Source: Alistipes shahii WAL 8301 (GTDB taxonomy: Bacteria; Bacteroidota; Bacteroidia; Bacteroidales; Rikenellaceae). From it: a stretch of 64,000 nt of DNA. Shown one piece after another: positions 9,217-18,086 of this stretch. Within the stretch, counting starts at the first letter, position 1, and each line of letters starts with the position of its first letter. Location: contig NZ_CP102253.1 in NCBI RefSeq assembly GCF_025145845.1, positions 310,001-374,000 on the forward strand, in the 5' to 3' direction. The notes below the pieces were generated by a model that was not told the origin of the DNA, made no database searches, and was given only the letters and a program-made list of their open reading frames with translations. The translations under genes and the position numbers were made by a program.

Positions 9217-9354
9217 AATTCGTAACCAAAACCCAAAAATATTTTTGGTTACGAATTTTCCCCGATTTTGGTTACGAATTCCTTGAAAAGTCCGTCAGTT
9301 GTCCGCTGATTGTCAGAGTTTTAAGGCACAATTAGACTAATTTTGTAACCAAAA
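9217..9354 (+). repeat. Repeated 15-bp sites between attL and the integrase gene
   Basis: AATTCGTAACCAAAA occurs once in direct orientation (9217-9231) and twice inverted as TTTTGGTTACGAATT (9243-9257 and 9266-9280). A partial copy, TTTTGTAACCAAAA, lies at 9341-9354 just before the integrase ATG. Position and spacing suit arm-type binding sites for the recombinase, or autoregulatory operators. Confidence 0.7.
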
Positions 9355-9363
9355 AAAGTAACC

Positions 9364-10578
9364 ATGAAAAACACATTTAGCGTGCTTTTTTATGTAAAAA
9401 AGCAACAGAAAAAGAGCGGATTATTGCCCATTATGGGGCGTATTACTGTCAATAAGCAGACGACACAATTCTTCACGCAGTTGGAAATTGACCCGCAAAC
9501 TACGGAATGGGACAGCAAAACAAAGAAAATCAATGGAAAGGGAGCAAGTTCCCTAAATAGCCAACTGCGCAATATCGAAGCAAGAATCAGAACTACCTAT
9601 CAGGAAATGTTTCTGCGCGGTCCTGTGCTGTCTGCCGAGCAAGTTAAAAATGCTTTTTTAGGGATTGATGATTCCAGCACTACCCTATTAAGCGTTTTCC
9701 AAGAGTACAAGCAACATCAAAAGGATATGATCGGCAAATGCCGTTCTCTTTCGACCTACAAACGTATTACCCTTGTATATAACCGGGTGGCGGATTTCAT
9801 CAAGGTAAAACATCACCGTTCGGATATGTACGCCGCGGAGATCGACGGTTCTTTCGTCGATGATTTTTCAGACTATCTATTCACTACGTATAAGGTTTCA
9901 AACAATCAAGTTCAAAAAATCATGCAGGTATTCAAACATGTTACAAAAATCTGCATCAAGAAAGGTCTTTTGAAAAAGGACCCGTTCAGCGATTACAAAA
10001 TTAAGTTTGACCCTGTGGACCCGAATTTCCTGACGGTCGATGAACTTAAATTAATCATCCAAAAGAAATTTTCATTGCGAAGTTTGGAAACGACAAAAGA
10101 CCTATTCGTATTCAGCTGTTTTACGGGCTTAGCTTTTGTCGATGCCATGAACCTAAAACGTGAAAACATTACGCTTGCTGAAAACGGGGATATGTGGATT
10201 AAAATTACCCGTCAGAAAACAAATATTCCGTCGATCATCCCGGTTATGGATATTGCGAAATCCATAATTAAGAAATACGAGAATCAGAATGACAGCTACG
10301 TACTACCTCGTTCCCCGCATCAGCACGTAAACGCCTACTTGAAGCAAATTGCAAGTAGTTGCGGCATCAAAAAGAATATGACTTTCCACATGGCCCGGCA
10401 TACCTATGCCACTACCGCCATGTCTTTCGGCGTTCCTATTGCCACCATCGCCAAGACAATGGGACATGCGAATATGAAAATGACGCAGCACTACGCCCGC
10501 GTTCTTCCCGAAAAGATCATCAAAGACATTAATGTTTTGAACACGGCAACGCAAACATTACAAACTCTTTACCAATAA
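9364..10578 (+). CDS. Tyrosine recombinase/integrase of the ICE
   Basis: 404 aa. It has an N-terminal arm-binding domain (residues 1-90), a SAM-like core-binding domain (~100-205) and a C-terminal catalytic domain. HMARH at 342-346, His368 (GHANMK) and the nucleophile Tyr377 (THYARV-type segment QHYARV) are in place. The first catalytic Arg is not seen at its usual position (FTGLAFVDAMNL), a feature known for the IntDOT group. It presumably catalyses integration at the adjacent tRNA-Lys gene and excision. Its base composition is poorer in GC than that of the genes to the left. Confidence 0.93.
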   Translation: MKNTFSVLFYVKKQQKKSGLLPIMGRITVNKQTTQFFTQLEIDPQTTEWDSKTKKINGKGASSLNSQLRNIEARIRTTYQEMFLRGPVLSAEQVKNAFLGIDDSSTTLLSVFQEYKQHQKDMIGKCRSLSTYKRITLVYNRVADFIKVKHHRSDMYAAEIDGSFVDDFSDYLFTTYKVSNNQVQKIMQVFKHVTKICIKKGLLKKDPFSDYKIKFDPVDPNFLTVDELKLIIQKKFSLRSLETTKDLFVFSCFTGLAFVDAMNLKRENITLAENGDMWIKITRQKTNIPSIIPVMDIAKSIIKKYENQNDSYVLPRSPHQHVNAYLKQIASSCGIKKNMTFHMARHTYATTAMSFGVPIATIAKTMGHANMKMTQHYARVLPEKIIKDINVLNTATQTLQTLYQ

Positions 10579-10589
10579 ACTACTATATT

Positions 10590-11129
10590 ATGGATGCAGT
10601 TCAGACAGCAATCAAAGACAAAATCATCGTTGTTCAGGGTCGTCAGGTGATTCTCGACAGCGACGTAGCAGCCCTTTACGGCGTCGAAACGAAGCGCGTA
10701 AACGAAGCGATCAAGAACAACCCCGACAAATTCCCGGACGGGTACATTCTCCAGCTTACCCCGTTAGAATGGGAAGATTTGCGGTCGAAAATTTCGACCA
10801 CAAAATCCGCAAAGGTCCGCTATGCCCCCAAAGCCTTTACCGAAAAGGGACTTTATATGCTGGCGACAATCCTGAAATCGCCTGTTGCCACACAGACGAC
10901 AATCGGAATTATCGAAACCTTTGCAAAGGTGAAAGAACTGTCTCGCACGATGTCGGCGTTGCAAGAACCTAACGACCCGCATCTGCAAGAGCGGCTTGCC
11001 GAGAAAGGCAGCCGTATCATCAGCGATTTGCTGGACGATGCTTTTGAAACCACGCAGTCCGAAACGACAATCGAGTGCAACCTTGTCGTGCTGAAAGTAA
11101 AGCATACAATCACCCGCAAACCGAAATAG
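10590..11129 (+). CDS. ORF6N-domain DNA-binding protein
   Basis: 179 aa. The ORF6N domain covers residues ~8-95 (IIVVQGRQVILDSDVAALYG, VNEAIKNNPDKFPDGYILQL, FTEKGLYMLATIL). These proteins are common on Bacteroidota mobile elements and resemble phage antirepressors. It follows the integrase by 11 bp and is probably cotranscribed. Its regulatory target is unknown. Confidence 0.85.
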   Translation: MDAVQTAIKDKIIVVQGRQVILDSDVAALYGVETKRVNEAIKNNPDKFPDGYILQLTPLEWEDLRSKISTTKSAKVRYAPKAFTEKGLYMLATILKSPVATQTTIGIIETFAKVKELSRTMSALQEPNDPHLQERLAEKGSRIISDLLDDAFETTQSETTIECNLVVLKVKHTITRKPK

Positions 11130-11147
11130 CAAACACTCAAACGAATA

Positions 11148-11178
11148 GCCGTCCTGCAATTTCAGGGCGGCTTTTTTC
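11148..11178 (+). terminator. Rho-independent terminator after the ORF6N gene
   Basis: GCCGTCCTG pairs with CAGGGCGGC across a 6-nt loop, followed by TTTTTT. Confidence 0.85.
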
Positions 11179-11180
11179 GT

Positions 11181-11222
11181 TATATTCTGGCTTGTTTAGA
11201 ATATAAAATCTATATACATTTG
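11181..11222 (+). promoter_or_regulatory. Palindromic operator and promoter of umuDC
   Basis: TATATTCT (11181-11188) and AGAATATA (11198-11205) form a perfect 8-bp inverted repeat with a 9-bp spacer, ahead of the -7 box TACATTTG (11215-11222). The ATG is at 11231. The palindrome sits where the -33 element would lie, so a repressor bound here would block the promoter. It may be an SOS-type site. Confidence 0.65.
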
Positions 11223-11230
11223 CTTCGACT

Positions 11231-11671
11231 ATGAATGAAAACATAAGATTGGAATGGTTTAAACCGGACCTTACTGCACCGTTGGAGGTTCCTCTGATGG
11301 ATAGCGGCGTACACGCAGGGTTCCCCTCCCCTGCGGACGACAGCATCGAACAACCGCTTGATCTGAATAAATTGGTAGCCCCGAATCCGAACGCTACATT
11401 TTTCGCACGTGTTGTCGGGGACAGCATGAAAGACGCGCATATCGAGGAGGGCGATTTGCTGGCGGTCGATAAGTCCGCCGATCCGCTCGATGGGGATGTC
11501 GTGGTGTCCTTTATCGACGGGGAATTTACGCTGAAAACGATCCGGTTTAAAGGGGCGCAGGTTTGGCTTGTCCCTGCCAATGAAAAGTACAAGCCTATCG
11601 AGGTCACTACGGACTGCGACTTCCGTGTGTGGGGCGTTGTCCGGTATGTAATAAAGAAAGTCAAAAAATAA
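11231..11671 (+). CDS. umuD: UmuD-like self-cleaving subunit of DNA polymerase V
   Basis: 146 aa LexA/S24-family protein. The Ala29-Gly30 cleavage site (VHAGFPSPADD), catalytic Ser65 (VVGDSMKDA) and Lys102 (FTLKTI) are all visible. Cleaved UmuD' activates UmuC for translesion synthesis. Its stop codon overlaps the umuC ATG by one base (TAATG). Mobile umuDC pairs may help the host or the element survive DNA damage. Confidence 0.9.
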   Translation: MNENIRLEWFKPDLTAPLEVPLMDSGVHAGFPSPADDSIEQPLDLNKLVAPNPNATFFARVVGDSMKDAHIEEGDLLAVDKSADPLDGDVVVSFIDGEFTLKTIRFKGAQVWLVPANEKYKPIEVTTDCDFRVWGVVRYVIKKVKK

Positions 11672-12939
11672 TGTACGGCCTTGCGGACTGCAATAATTTC
11701 TACGCATCCTGCGAACGAATGTTCGCCCCCGATCTAAACGGGCGGCCTGTTGTCGTATTGTCGAATAATGACGGGTGCATCATTGCCCGCAGCGATGAAG
11801 CAAAAGCGCTCGGTTTGAAGATGGGCGATGCCTATTTTCAGCAGGCTGCATTTCTCCGGCAAAATAATGTCGCTGTCTTTTCTTCCAATCTGGAACTCTA
11901 CGGGGATATGAGTACGCGGGTTATGAATACCCTTAAATCGTACTCCCCCGCTACCGAGGTCTATTCCATTGACGAAAGTTTCATGGATTTCACGGGCATC
12001 GACCCGGCCACGCTGCGGGACTTCGGGCTGGAGATCGTGCAACGAGTGAAAAAGAATACGGGCATCCCGATCAGCTTGGGTATCGCTCCGACCAAAACGC
12101 TGGCGAAGATCGCCAGTAAGTTGTGCAAGCAATATCCGAAGCTGGCGGGCTGCTGCTACATGCACCGCCCGGAAGATATAGAGAAAGTACTGCGGCGGTT
12201 CCCTATCGGCGACGTATGGGGCATCGGGAGACGCTTCGAAAAGAAGCTGCTGGCCGCGAACGTCGCCACGGCATACGACTTCACGCAGTTATCCCCGGAG
12301 TGGGTGCGCCTGAACATGGGCGGCATTACGGCTCTGCGCATGTGGAAAGAGCTGCGGGGCGAAGCTTGTATAGGGTTTGATGATATGCCGCAGCCCAAGC
12401 AGCAGATACGCACCTCCCGAACATTTCACAACGACGTTTCCGATTACGGCGAACTGCACCGTAATATCGCGCTTTTCACCGCCACCAGCGCCGAAAAGCT
12501 GCGCAAGCAGCAATCCGTCTGCGGGGAAATCCGGGTGTTCATCCTGACGAACCGCCACCGCCCCGACAAGCCGCAAAGCTATGAAAATGCGCTGCTGAAA
12601 CTGCCCAACCCGACAGACAGCACCATCGAATTGGTAAAATATGCGGGCAAGATACTGCGGGACTTGTACTCCAAAGGCTACGGCTACAAACGTGCGGGCG
12701 TGGTTCTTTCGGATATTCGGTCGAACGAAGGAGTACAAATCAATATGTTCGACCCGATTGACCGGGACAAACATACGCGGATCATGGCGGTCATGGACGC
12801 CTTGAACAAGACCTACGGCCGAAACAAGATAAGCCTCGCCACGCAGGGCGCGACACCGCCCTACCGCATGAACCGCGAACACCTTTCCCAACGATATACG
12901 ACCAGTTGGGACGACATTATTCAGGTAAAGGCCATGTAA
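11671..12939 (+). CDS. umuC: UmuC, Y-family DNA polymerase
   Basis: 422 aa from MYGLADCNNFYASCERMF; the longer upstream frame overlaps umuD and is not preferred. Catalytic acidic residues are seen in LADCNNFYASCE and VYSIDESFMDFTG. A helix-hairpin-helix region (IGDVWGIGRRFEKKL) and a little-finger domain follow. It is an error-prone polymerase coupled to umuD through the TAATG overlap. Confidence 0.93.
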   Translation: MYGLADCNNFYASCERMFAPDLNGRPVVVLSNNDGCIIARSDEAKALGLKMGDAYFQQAAFLRQNNVAVFSSNLELYGDMSTRVMNTLKSYSPATEVYSIDESFMDFTGIDPATLRDFGLEIVQRVKKNTGIPISLGIAPTKTLAKIASKLCKQYPKLAGCCYMHRPEDIEKVLRRFPIGDVWGIGRRFEKKLLAANVATAYDFTQLSPEWVRLNMGGITALRMWKELRGEACIGFDDMPQPKQQIRTSRTFHNDVSDYGELHRNIALFTATSAEKLRKQQSVCGEIRVFILTNRHRPDKPQSYENALLKLPNPTDSTIELVKYAGKILRDLYSKGYGYKRAGVVLSDIRSNEGVQINMFDPIDRDKHTRIMAVMDALNKTYGRNKISLATQGATPPYRMNREHLSQRYTTSWDDIIQVKAM

Positions 12940-12948
12940 TTTATACAA

Positions 12949-13833
12949 TTAAAGGTTCCGAAATATAGGTGCAGAAATCGTAACTTTCTCCCCATCATTT
13001 TTTATCAGAACATCATAGACCCCAAGAAAATGCAATTTCGTATCTACTGATTGCGGTTTAAGCGCAACACTAATACAATCCTTCAGTCGATCGTCTACAC
13101 GTCCTTGTGAACTCTCGTAAAATATTCCGTCAATAATGGGTTGCACTAACACATCAAACGTAAATTTTGCGGGAATCCAGTACTCTCTGTCTGCATTAAC
13201 GTTATCTGTAAATTTATGGTGCATATATCGTTGAAAATTTATTATTTCGTCATCAGAATAGAAATCCGCTCCAGCCCTACGCAATTCTTCAATTTCTGCC
13301 AAGAAATTCGAAAGTCCATTCGCTACCTGACGATTAATCCCGGACCTGTTTTCACGTAAATCTGGATTTATAATCGTCAATCCGTCAAGTGGTTTATATG
13401 ATTCCCAACATCCGACAACAGCACGATATTCTTCATCTATCATCGGTCCTCGAAAAAAGGGACAGGCTTCAAATAGCGACAGTATAATACTATTTGTTAG
13501 ACGCGGGATTTCTTCTTCGTTATCTCGATTTACAAGAACACCATAGAATAAGGGATTATCCGGCATATTCGCCCGTCCGAATTTTTCACAAAGTTGCTGC
13601 GGCAAATAGCTGATTTGTTCTTCACTCTGAACTTCATTAAATGATTTTACCTGACGAGCGCGTAATACCAATATCCCGGCAGGCATGGTTATAATTGGCG
13701 CAACAATCGGCTGCCCTATCATATCATTAAACGCATCTTCAATATCTTCGAATTGAGCTGCAGGATCATTTTCAATTCGCCGGAGACGACCGATAAGGTT
13801 ATTCAAGTCAAACATATCGTTCAAATTTTCCAT
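12949..13833 (-). CDS. RES-like domain protein (putative NAD+ phosphorylase fold)
   Basis: 294 aa, AT-rich, convergent with umuC. The segment ILVLRARQVKS ... ISYLPQQLCEKFGRANMPDN ... LFYGV resembles the Arg and Gly-Arg-x-N motifs of RES domains, which degrade NAD+ in toxin-antitoxin pairs. No obvious Xre-type antitoxin is adjacent. The divergent DUF2971 gene starts 78 bp away. The assignment rests on weak motif similarity; it could be another ADP-ribosyl-type fold. Confidence 0.4.
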   Translation of the reverse strand: MENLNDMFDLNNLIGRLRRIENDPAAQFEDIEDAFNDMIGQPIVAPIITMPAGILVLRARQVKSFNEVQSEEQISYLPQQLCEKFGRANMPDNPLFYGVLVNRDNEEEIPRLTNSIILSLFEACPFFRGPMIDEEYRAVVGCWESYKPLDGLTIINPDLRENRSGINRQVANGLSNFLAEIEELRRAGADFYSDDEIINFQRYMHHKFTDNVNADREYWIPAKFTFDVLVQPIIDGIFYESSQGRVDDRLKDCISVALKPQSVDTKLHFLGVYDVLIKNDGEKVTISAPIFRNL

Positions 13834-13911
13834 TAAGGTAGTGAAAATATCTTAATGGTAAATGGCATTTTTTTGTATCTTTATCAACGATTTAAAGCGC
13901 AAGAATCTACT

Positions 13912-14670
13912 ATGACCAATAAAGACCAACATCCTGCTATTCTATATAAGTACATTGATACCACTGGTGGTTTATCCATGCTGCAAAAAGAAGAATTATG
14001 GTTCAGGCGAACAGGCTTTCTGAATGACCCTTACGATTGTTACCTTTCGCACGAATGTCAGGGAAAATACCCGGAATTTAGTGTGTCCTTTGACTTAAAT
14101 GAACTCACCAAATATTTCGGAATTTGTAGTTTAAGTGAAACTGCTACCACCTTTTTGATGTGGAGTTATTACAACGAGCACAAAGGCATGTGTATAGGTG
14201 TCAATATGAAAGACATTTATACCTCTTTAATTAACCATTTTCACGATAAAATCAATAGTTACCTCTCATTCAGAAAGGTTGTATACAAAAATAAACTTCC
14301 AGATTTAAATCTTATCAATATAGTACCATTTGACTATCAGACACCCCGGATTGATAACACCCCATCCAAAAAAGCCCAGAACGAAATCAACGGTTTTCTA
14401 TCGACAAAAGCGAAGTGGTGGGAACATGAAAAGGAGTATCGTCTGATACTGCGGCAAACTCCTAATCCCTATCTGAATTTAGACGAACCGGTAAAATTAC
14501 AAATGCGTAACTTGATTAATAGAGTGTATTTAGGATGCAAATTTGACGGTAACATAGATACTATAATCAATATAGCAAAAGAAAAGAAATTTGATGTATA
14601 TAAATTCAGACAACAATCACATACCTATGGATTATATGCAGAGAAATTATACTCTCACAACAATCAATAA
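13912..14670 (+). CDS. DUF2971 domain protein
   Basis: 252 aa from MTNKDQHPAILYKYI; a longer start at 13855 would run over the probable promoter. Family signatures are ILYKYI, LWFRRTGFLNDPYDCY, ICSLSETATTFLMWSYYNEHKG and KAKWWEHEKEYRLIL. DUF2971 proteins are often found in defence islands and on mobile DNA; their biochemical function is not established. The gene is AT-rich compared with the tra genes, suggesting a separate origin. Confidence 0.75.
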   Translation: MTNKDQHPAILYKYIDTTGGLSMLQKEELWFRRTGFLNDPYDCYLSHECQGKYPEFSVSFDLNELTKYFGICSLSETATTFLMWSYYNEHKGMCIGVNMKDIYTSLINHFHDKINSYLSFRKVVYKNKLPDLNLINIVPFDYQTPRIDNTPSKKAQNEINGFLSTKAKWWEHEKEYRLILRQTPNPYLNLDEPVKLQMRNLINRVYLGCKFDGNIDTIINIAKEKKFDVYKFRQQSHTYGLYAEKLYSHNNQ

Positions 14671-14699
14671 AACTTTTTAGCTTAAAAAATAATTATTCA

Positions 14700-14707
14700 T
14701 ACATTTG
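14700..14707 (+). promoter_or_regulatory. -7 box TACATTTG
   Basis: Matches TAnnTTTG, 23 bp before the ATG at 14731. Confidence 0.55.
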
Positions 14708-14730
14708 TGAAACACTAACCCATTCCTATT

Positions 14731-15351
14731 ATGTATCTCTTCAACAATACTCCCATTCAAACCCGATTCGATGAAAGCGATAAGAAAATCGCATCCGAAC
14801 TTAACAAAATAACAGATAATGAGCTATTAAATTGCGACTTGCAAAAGATCGCGGACAGAATAGAACAACAATATAGCATTATCTGCGACACGGAGTTTAC
14901 AACAGAAGATGTTGAGCCAATTAGTTATCTTATGCCCATTTCGCGAGAAGCGTTACGACCAGAATTACGAATTGGTGCAATCCATGAGTTTTATGATTTT
15001 GTCGCAGTCGATTATAAATTCAAAATCCAAGGTGATTATACTTTCTTTTTCAATACTCCTACCGATACACACTATGCTCCTATAAAGGGAAGTGCAAATG
15101 CAAATGGATTAACCTTAACCATTATAACAGAATATACACGCATCCCACTAAGCGATGAATGGAAAGAACGAGTAAAAGAGGATATTAAATTTCTTGTTTC
15201 AGAAGTCAAAACAAGAATTAACCTCTTAAAAGAGGAATGCAAAAAACGCAATGCCAACATCAAGCCAAATGTGTTATCAATTCTCGAAAAAGAAAGGCAG
15301 AATTTGATCGAAAAAAAAGCACACGATGCAAAACTTAATCCGTTCAAATAA
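14731..15351 (+). CDS. Hypothetical protein, AT-rich island
   Basis: 206 aa, not recognised. The C-terminal third is rich in Lys/Glu and predicted helical (VKTRINLLKEECKKRNANIK ... LEKERQNLIEKK), perhaps a coiled coil. There is no signal peptide or membrane segment, so it is probably cytoplasmic. It has its own promoter and terminator and follows the DUF2971 gene by 60 bp. Confidence 0.6.
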   Translation: MYLFNNTPIQTRFDESDKKIASELNKITDNELLNCDLQKIADRIEQQYSIICDTEFTTEDVEPISYLMPISREALRPELRIGAIHEFYDFVAVDYKFKIQGDYTFFFNTPTDTHYAPIKGSANANGLTLTIITEYTRIPLSDEWKERVKEDIKFLVSEVKTRINLLKEECKKRNANIKPNVLSILEKERQNLIEKKAHDAKLNPFK

Positions 15352-15355
15352 CAAA

Positions 15356-15386
15356 TGTCCAGCCCTGAAAGGCTGGACATTTGTTT
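15356..15386 (+). terminator. Terminator between convergent genes
   Basis: TGTCCAGCC pairs with GGCTGGACA across a short loop, followed by TTTGTTTT. Confidence 0.75.
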
Positions 15387-15550
15387 TAGTCATCAGGCTG
15401 ATTGTCCCAGCCGGGGATTATCACCGTGTCTATTCCCACTCCGGGGCACGGTATTTCGTCGATTGTTTCGACCTCTGCCAGCTTGCAGCGGGTCAGGCTG
15501 AACAGGGCCAGCAGCACGATTAAAATGCTTACGAATGATTTCCTTTTCAT
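15386..15550 (-). CDS. Small putative lipoprotein
   Basis: 54 aa, MKRKSFVSILIVLLALFS then LTRC, a lipobox-like cysteine at residue 22. The mature part is short and acidic (ETIDEIPCPGVGIDTVIIPG). Its ATG lies 5 bp after the radical SAM stop codon on the same strand. Not recognised as a family. Confidence 0.6.
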   Translation of the reverse strand: MKRKSFVSILIVLLALFSLTRCKLAEVETIDEIPCPGVGIDTVIIPGWDNQPDD

Positions 15551-15554
15551 AGCG

Positions 15555-16433
15555 TTATTCTTTGTAGTTTTTGTAGTTCACGGTGTGAAACGTCGGTTTA
15601 TGGTTGCACCAGCGGGCCAGTCGCCGCTGTTCGGGTGTCGGGCGTATCTTATTCTCAAAATCGCGGTACGGCTGTGCAAAGGGCTGACATCCCAGCGCGT
15701 CCAGTTCTTCGATGCGGGCCAGCGCGTCGTCCACCTCCCGGACCAGCACATAGAAAAACATCTTTGCGGGCTTCATACCGCATTTTTTCAGCCGTTCTAT
15801 GGCCTTGCGCACATCGTCGCGGACGGCGGTGCTGTCGTAAGCCATGCGGATATAACGCATCCATTTCACCCGCGAGAGCAGTTCGGCGATTGGGGGATTC
15901 CGGGCGATCTGCCGGGCATCAAGTCCCTGATTGAAGTCTACGCGCACCCCTAACCGGATAATCTTCTCGATCTGCTCCAGTCCCCACCCGGACGCAAGTA
16001 CGTTGTTGTCGAGCAGTACGGCATTGCGGCGTCCGTCCAGAAATTCTTCTATGTCAGCATTTCCCCGCAATGCGCCCTCTTTTCGGGGAACCACGCACCA
16101 CGGGCAGCGATTCACGCATCCGCGGGTCAGAAAACCTATTGCCGCAGGATAGTTATACAGCCCGTAATCAGGGCAGGTGTGTTCGACCTCCGGGGGCAGC
16201 ACGGTCGCATAGTCCCGATACCCAGTTCCGCCCTTTATTACCTCGCAGGGGAATCCGTACGGATAATCGGGTGTGAATGTAAATACTTTGGACATATACA
16301 CCCGGTCGTATTGCCCGAACATGGGGTCGGCAAACTCCACGCTGTCGCCGTGCGCTTTGTGTCATGCCGAAAGTTTCATCAGGGCGAGGTTCGGGAAGTG
16401 GTGGCCGTCTACGTCTACCAGTCCTATCTTCAT
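15555..16433 (-). CDS. Radical SAM protein, interrupted by an in-frame TGA at codon 24
   Basis: From ATG 16433 the frame reads MKIGLVDVDGHHFPNLALMK, LSA, TGA (16362-16364), then HKAHGDSVEFADP and onward, 292 codons in all. The cluster motif is RGCVNRCPWCVVPRKEG (C-x3-C-x2-C). Relatives of this element-borne family have an aromatic residue, typically Trp, before HKA, so TGG to TGA is the simplest change. The part downstream of TGA could start at an internal Met (MEFADP) but would lose the Rossmann-like N-terminus. Function unknown. Confidence 0.75.
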
Positions 16434-16439
16434 GGCTTA

Positions 16440-18083
16440 TTACTTTAAAAGTTCGGTTATTTCGGGGTCGAGGTTCCCGCGGTACTGCATCCGCTCGTCC
16501 ATGCCGCAGGCCGTCAGGAAATGTTCGCGGCCCTCTACCTTGCGACCGAGCCGGGAGCACGCCACGGCTTTGAGGTATTCGGTCGTCGCGGACTGCTCCA
16601 GCCCGTCGAGGATTTCCAATGCCTGCGCGTCATGGCCGAGCGAAAGGAGCGTTACGACGGTGTTGCGGTCGCGGTATTCAAGTAAGTTGTAAAGGGCTTT
16701 CGCATACCTGCGCTTTTGCAGCAGGTCCACACCCCGCATATAAGCCGTATCGACCTCGCGGGTGTGAATGGTGTCCTTTATCATTCCCTGCCTGCGCAGG
16801 TCGTAACGCAATGTCACGGCCCGCAGCCACGGATAGACGCTTTCTTTAAGATAGCGATAATCCGCCGGGTATCGTTCGCGGATCAGCCGCTCCCGTCGGT
16901 CGGGGTCTTTCTCGGCGGCGATCAACTCCAGCATTTCGGCGCGGTGCGGCAGGCTTTCGTCACCACGGATGCGGGCCGCCAGTTCGGGCCAGTCCTCGGC
17001 CACCCACCGCACCCGGACGAGCGTATCGACTTCGGGGCCGATGCGCTCCTGCAGGTAGCGTTTGAGGGCATGGGCGCGGCCTTGTGCCAAAGCACGGTTA
17101 CGGGTAAAACTGCCCTCCGGGGATGCCGTGGCCGTCAGGACGACGCTATCGACGAAAAATTCCTGCTGGGCGATCAGTCCGGCCATGCGTGCCTGAATCT
17201 TACCGAGCTGTGCGGTGTTTCTGCCGAGGGTGTCGAGTACACGGGTGTCGTTCACCAAAAACTGAATGTAGTTGCGGTCCTGCACGGTGGCGTACTTGTT
17301 TATGACCTTTATTTTGTAGCGCGTCGTGGTATCGACGAACGAGAGCATCGACGAAACGTGATAGGTCAGCGTATCGGACGGGGGCAGCGTGTAGCTGCTG
17401 TCGTCGAGGGCCACGACACGGCCCTGTAAGGTTACAAGCATCGTTTTCGACGTTTCGTCTGTCGGGACCTCCTGCGAATAGTAGTACGAGATATGGCCGG
17501 GATGGGCCGCCACGCTGTCGAGCCGCACGCCCTCCGGATAGGGATATTTCACGAAGCGGGCGAAAGCGCGGGCTTCGGCGCTGCTGTCGGGTGCGAAAGC
17601 CCGGACATACTTGCCGAACTGCCAGTAGTCGCGCTGCTGCACCCGTGAAAACAGCCCGCCCCGAATGGTGATGTCCTGCAAAGCATGCGCTTCGCCGTAC
17701 TTGTGCAGATAGGGGGTTACGATGACGCTCCGGCATGCGCCCTGCAACTGCCGGGGCATGTCGATCACGAAGTCGATTATGACCTTTCCCAGCCGTTCGG
17801 GAAGCGTTCGGGCTTTGGCGCGTATGGTTACCTGCTGAATCTGCATTGCCATTATACGTTCGCCGTTCTCCTGTACTTCGGTCGGCACGAGGTAGAAACG
17901 GTTGCTGTCCCATTCGATCTTCAAGGCGGGCGGCTGGTAGGTCTGCTGCTCGCGTTCGCGCTGTTCGCGGCTGACGTGCAACACGTCGGCGCAGTATTGG
18001 CGACGCTCCAGATGCCCGGTTATCGAACAGCCGCAAAGCAACGCGGCCAAGCATACGGCAATAGTTTTCATTATCCTTTTCAT
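16440..18083 (-). CDS. OmpA-like lipoprotein of the fimbrial operon
   Basis: 547 aa. Signal peptide with lipobox (CLAALLCGCSITG). Residues ~310-345 carry an OmpA-like signature (SVVLTATASPEGSFTRNRAL, RAHALKRYL). The C-terminal ~110 residues look helical and TPR-like (GVDLLQKRRYAKALYNLLEY). It lies just downstream of the fimbrillin gene (3 bp gap), as OmpA-type accessory proteins do in Bacteroidota type V pilus loci. It may anchor or regulate fimbria length. Confidence 0.65.
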   Translation of the reverse strand: MKRIMKTIAVCLAALLCGCSITGHLERRQYCADVLHVSREQREREQQTYQPPALKIEWDSNRFYLVPTEVQENGERIMAMQIQQVTIRAKARTLPERLGKVIIDFVIDMPRQLQGACRSVIVTPYLHKYGEAHALQDITIRGGLFSRVQQRDYWQFGKYVRAFAPDSSAEARAFARFVKYPYPEGVRLDSVAAHPGHISYYYSQEVPTDETSKTMLVTLQGRVVALDDSSYTLPPSDTLTYHVSSMLSFVDTTTRYKIKVINKYATVQDRNYIQFLVNDTRVLDTLGRNTAQLGKIQARMAGLIAQQEFFVDSVVLTATASPEGSFTRNRALAQGRAHALKRYLQERIGPEVDTLVRVRWVAEDWPELAARIRGDESLPHRAEMLELIAAEKDPDRRERLIRERYPADYRYLKESVYPWLRAVTLRYDLRRQGMIKDTIHTREVDTAYMRGVDLLQKRRYAKALYNLLEYRDRNTVVTLLSLGHDAQALEILDGLEQSATTEYLKAVACSRLGRKVEGREHFLTACGMDERMQYRGNLDPEITELLK

Positions 18084-18086
18084 TTT

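Noticed and set aside
13855..13911. Longer start for the DUF2971 gene
   Set aside because: The extra residues lack family similarity and overlie the probable promoter.
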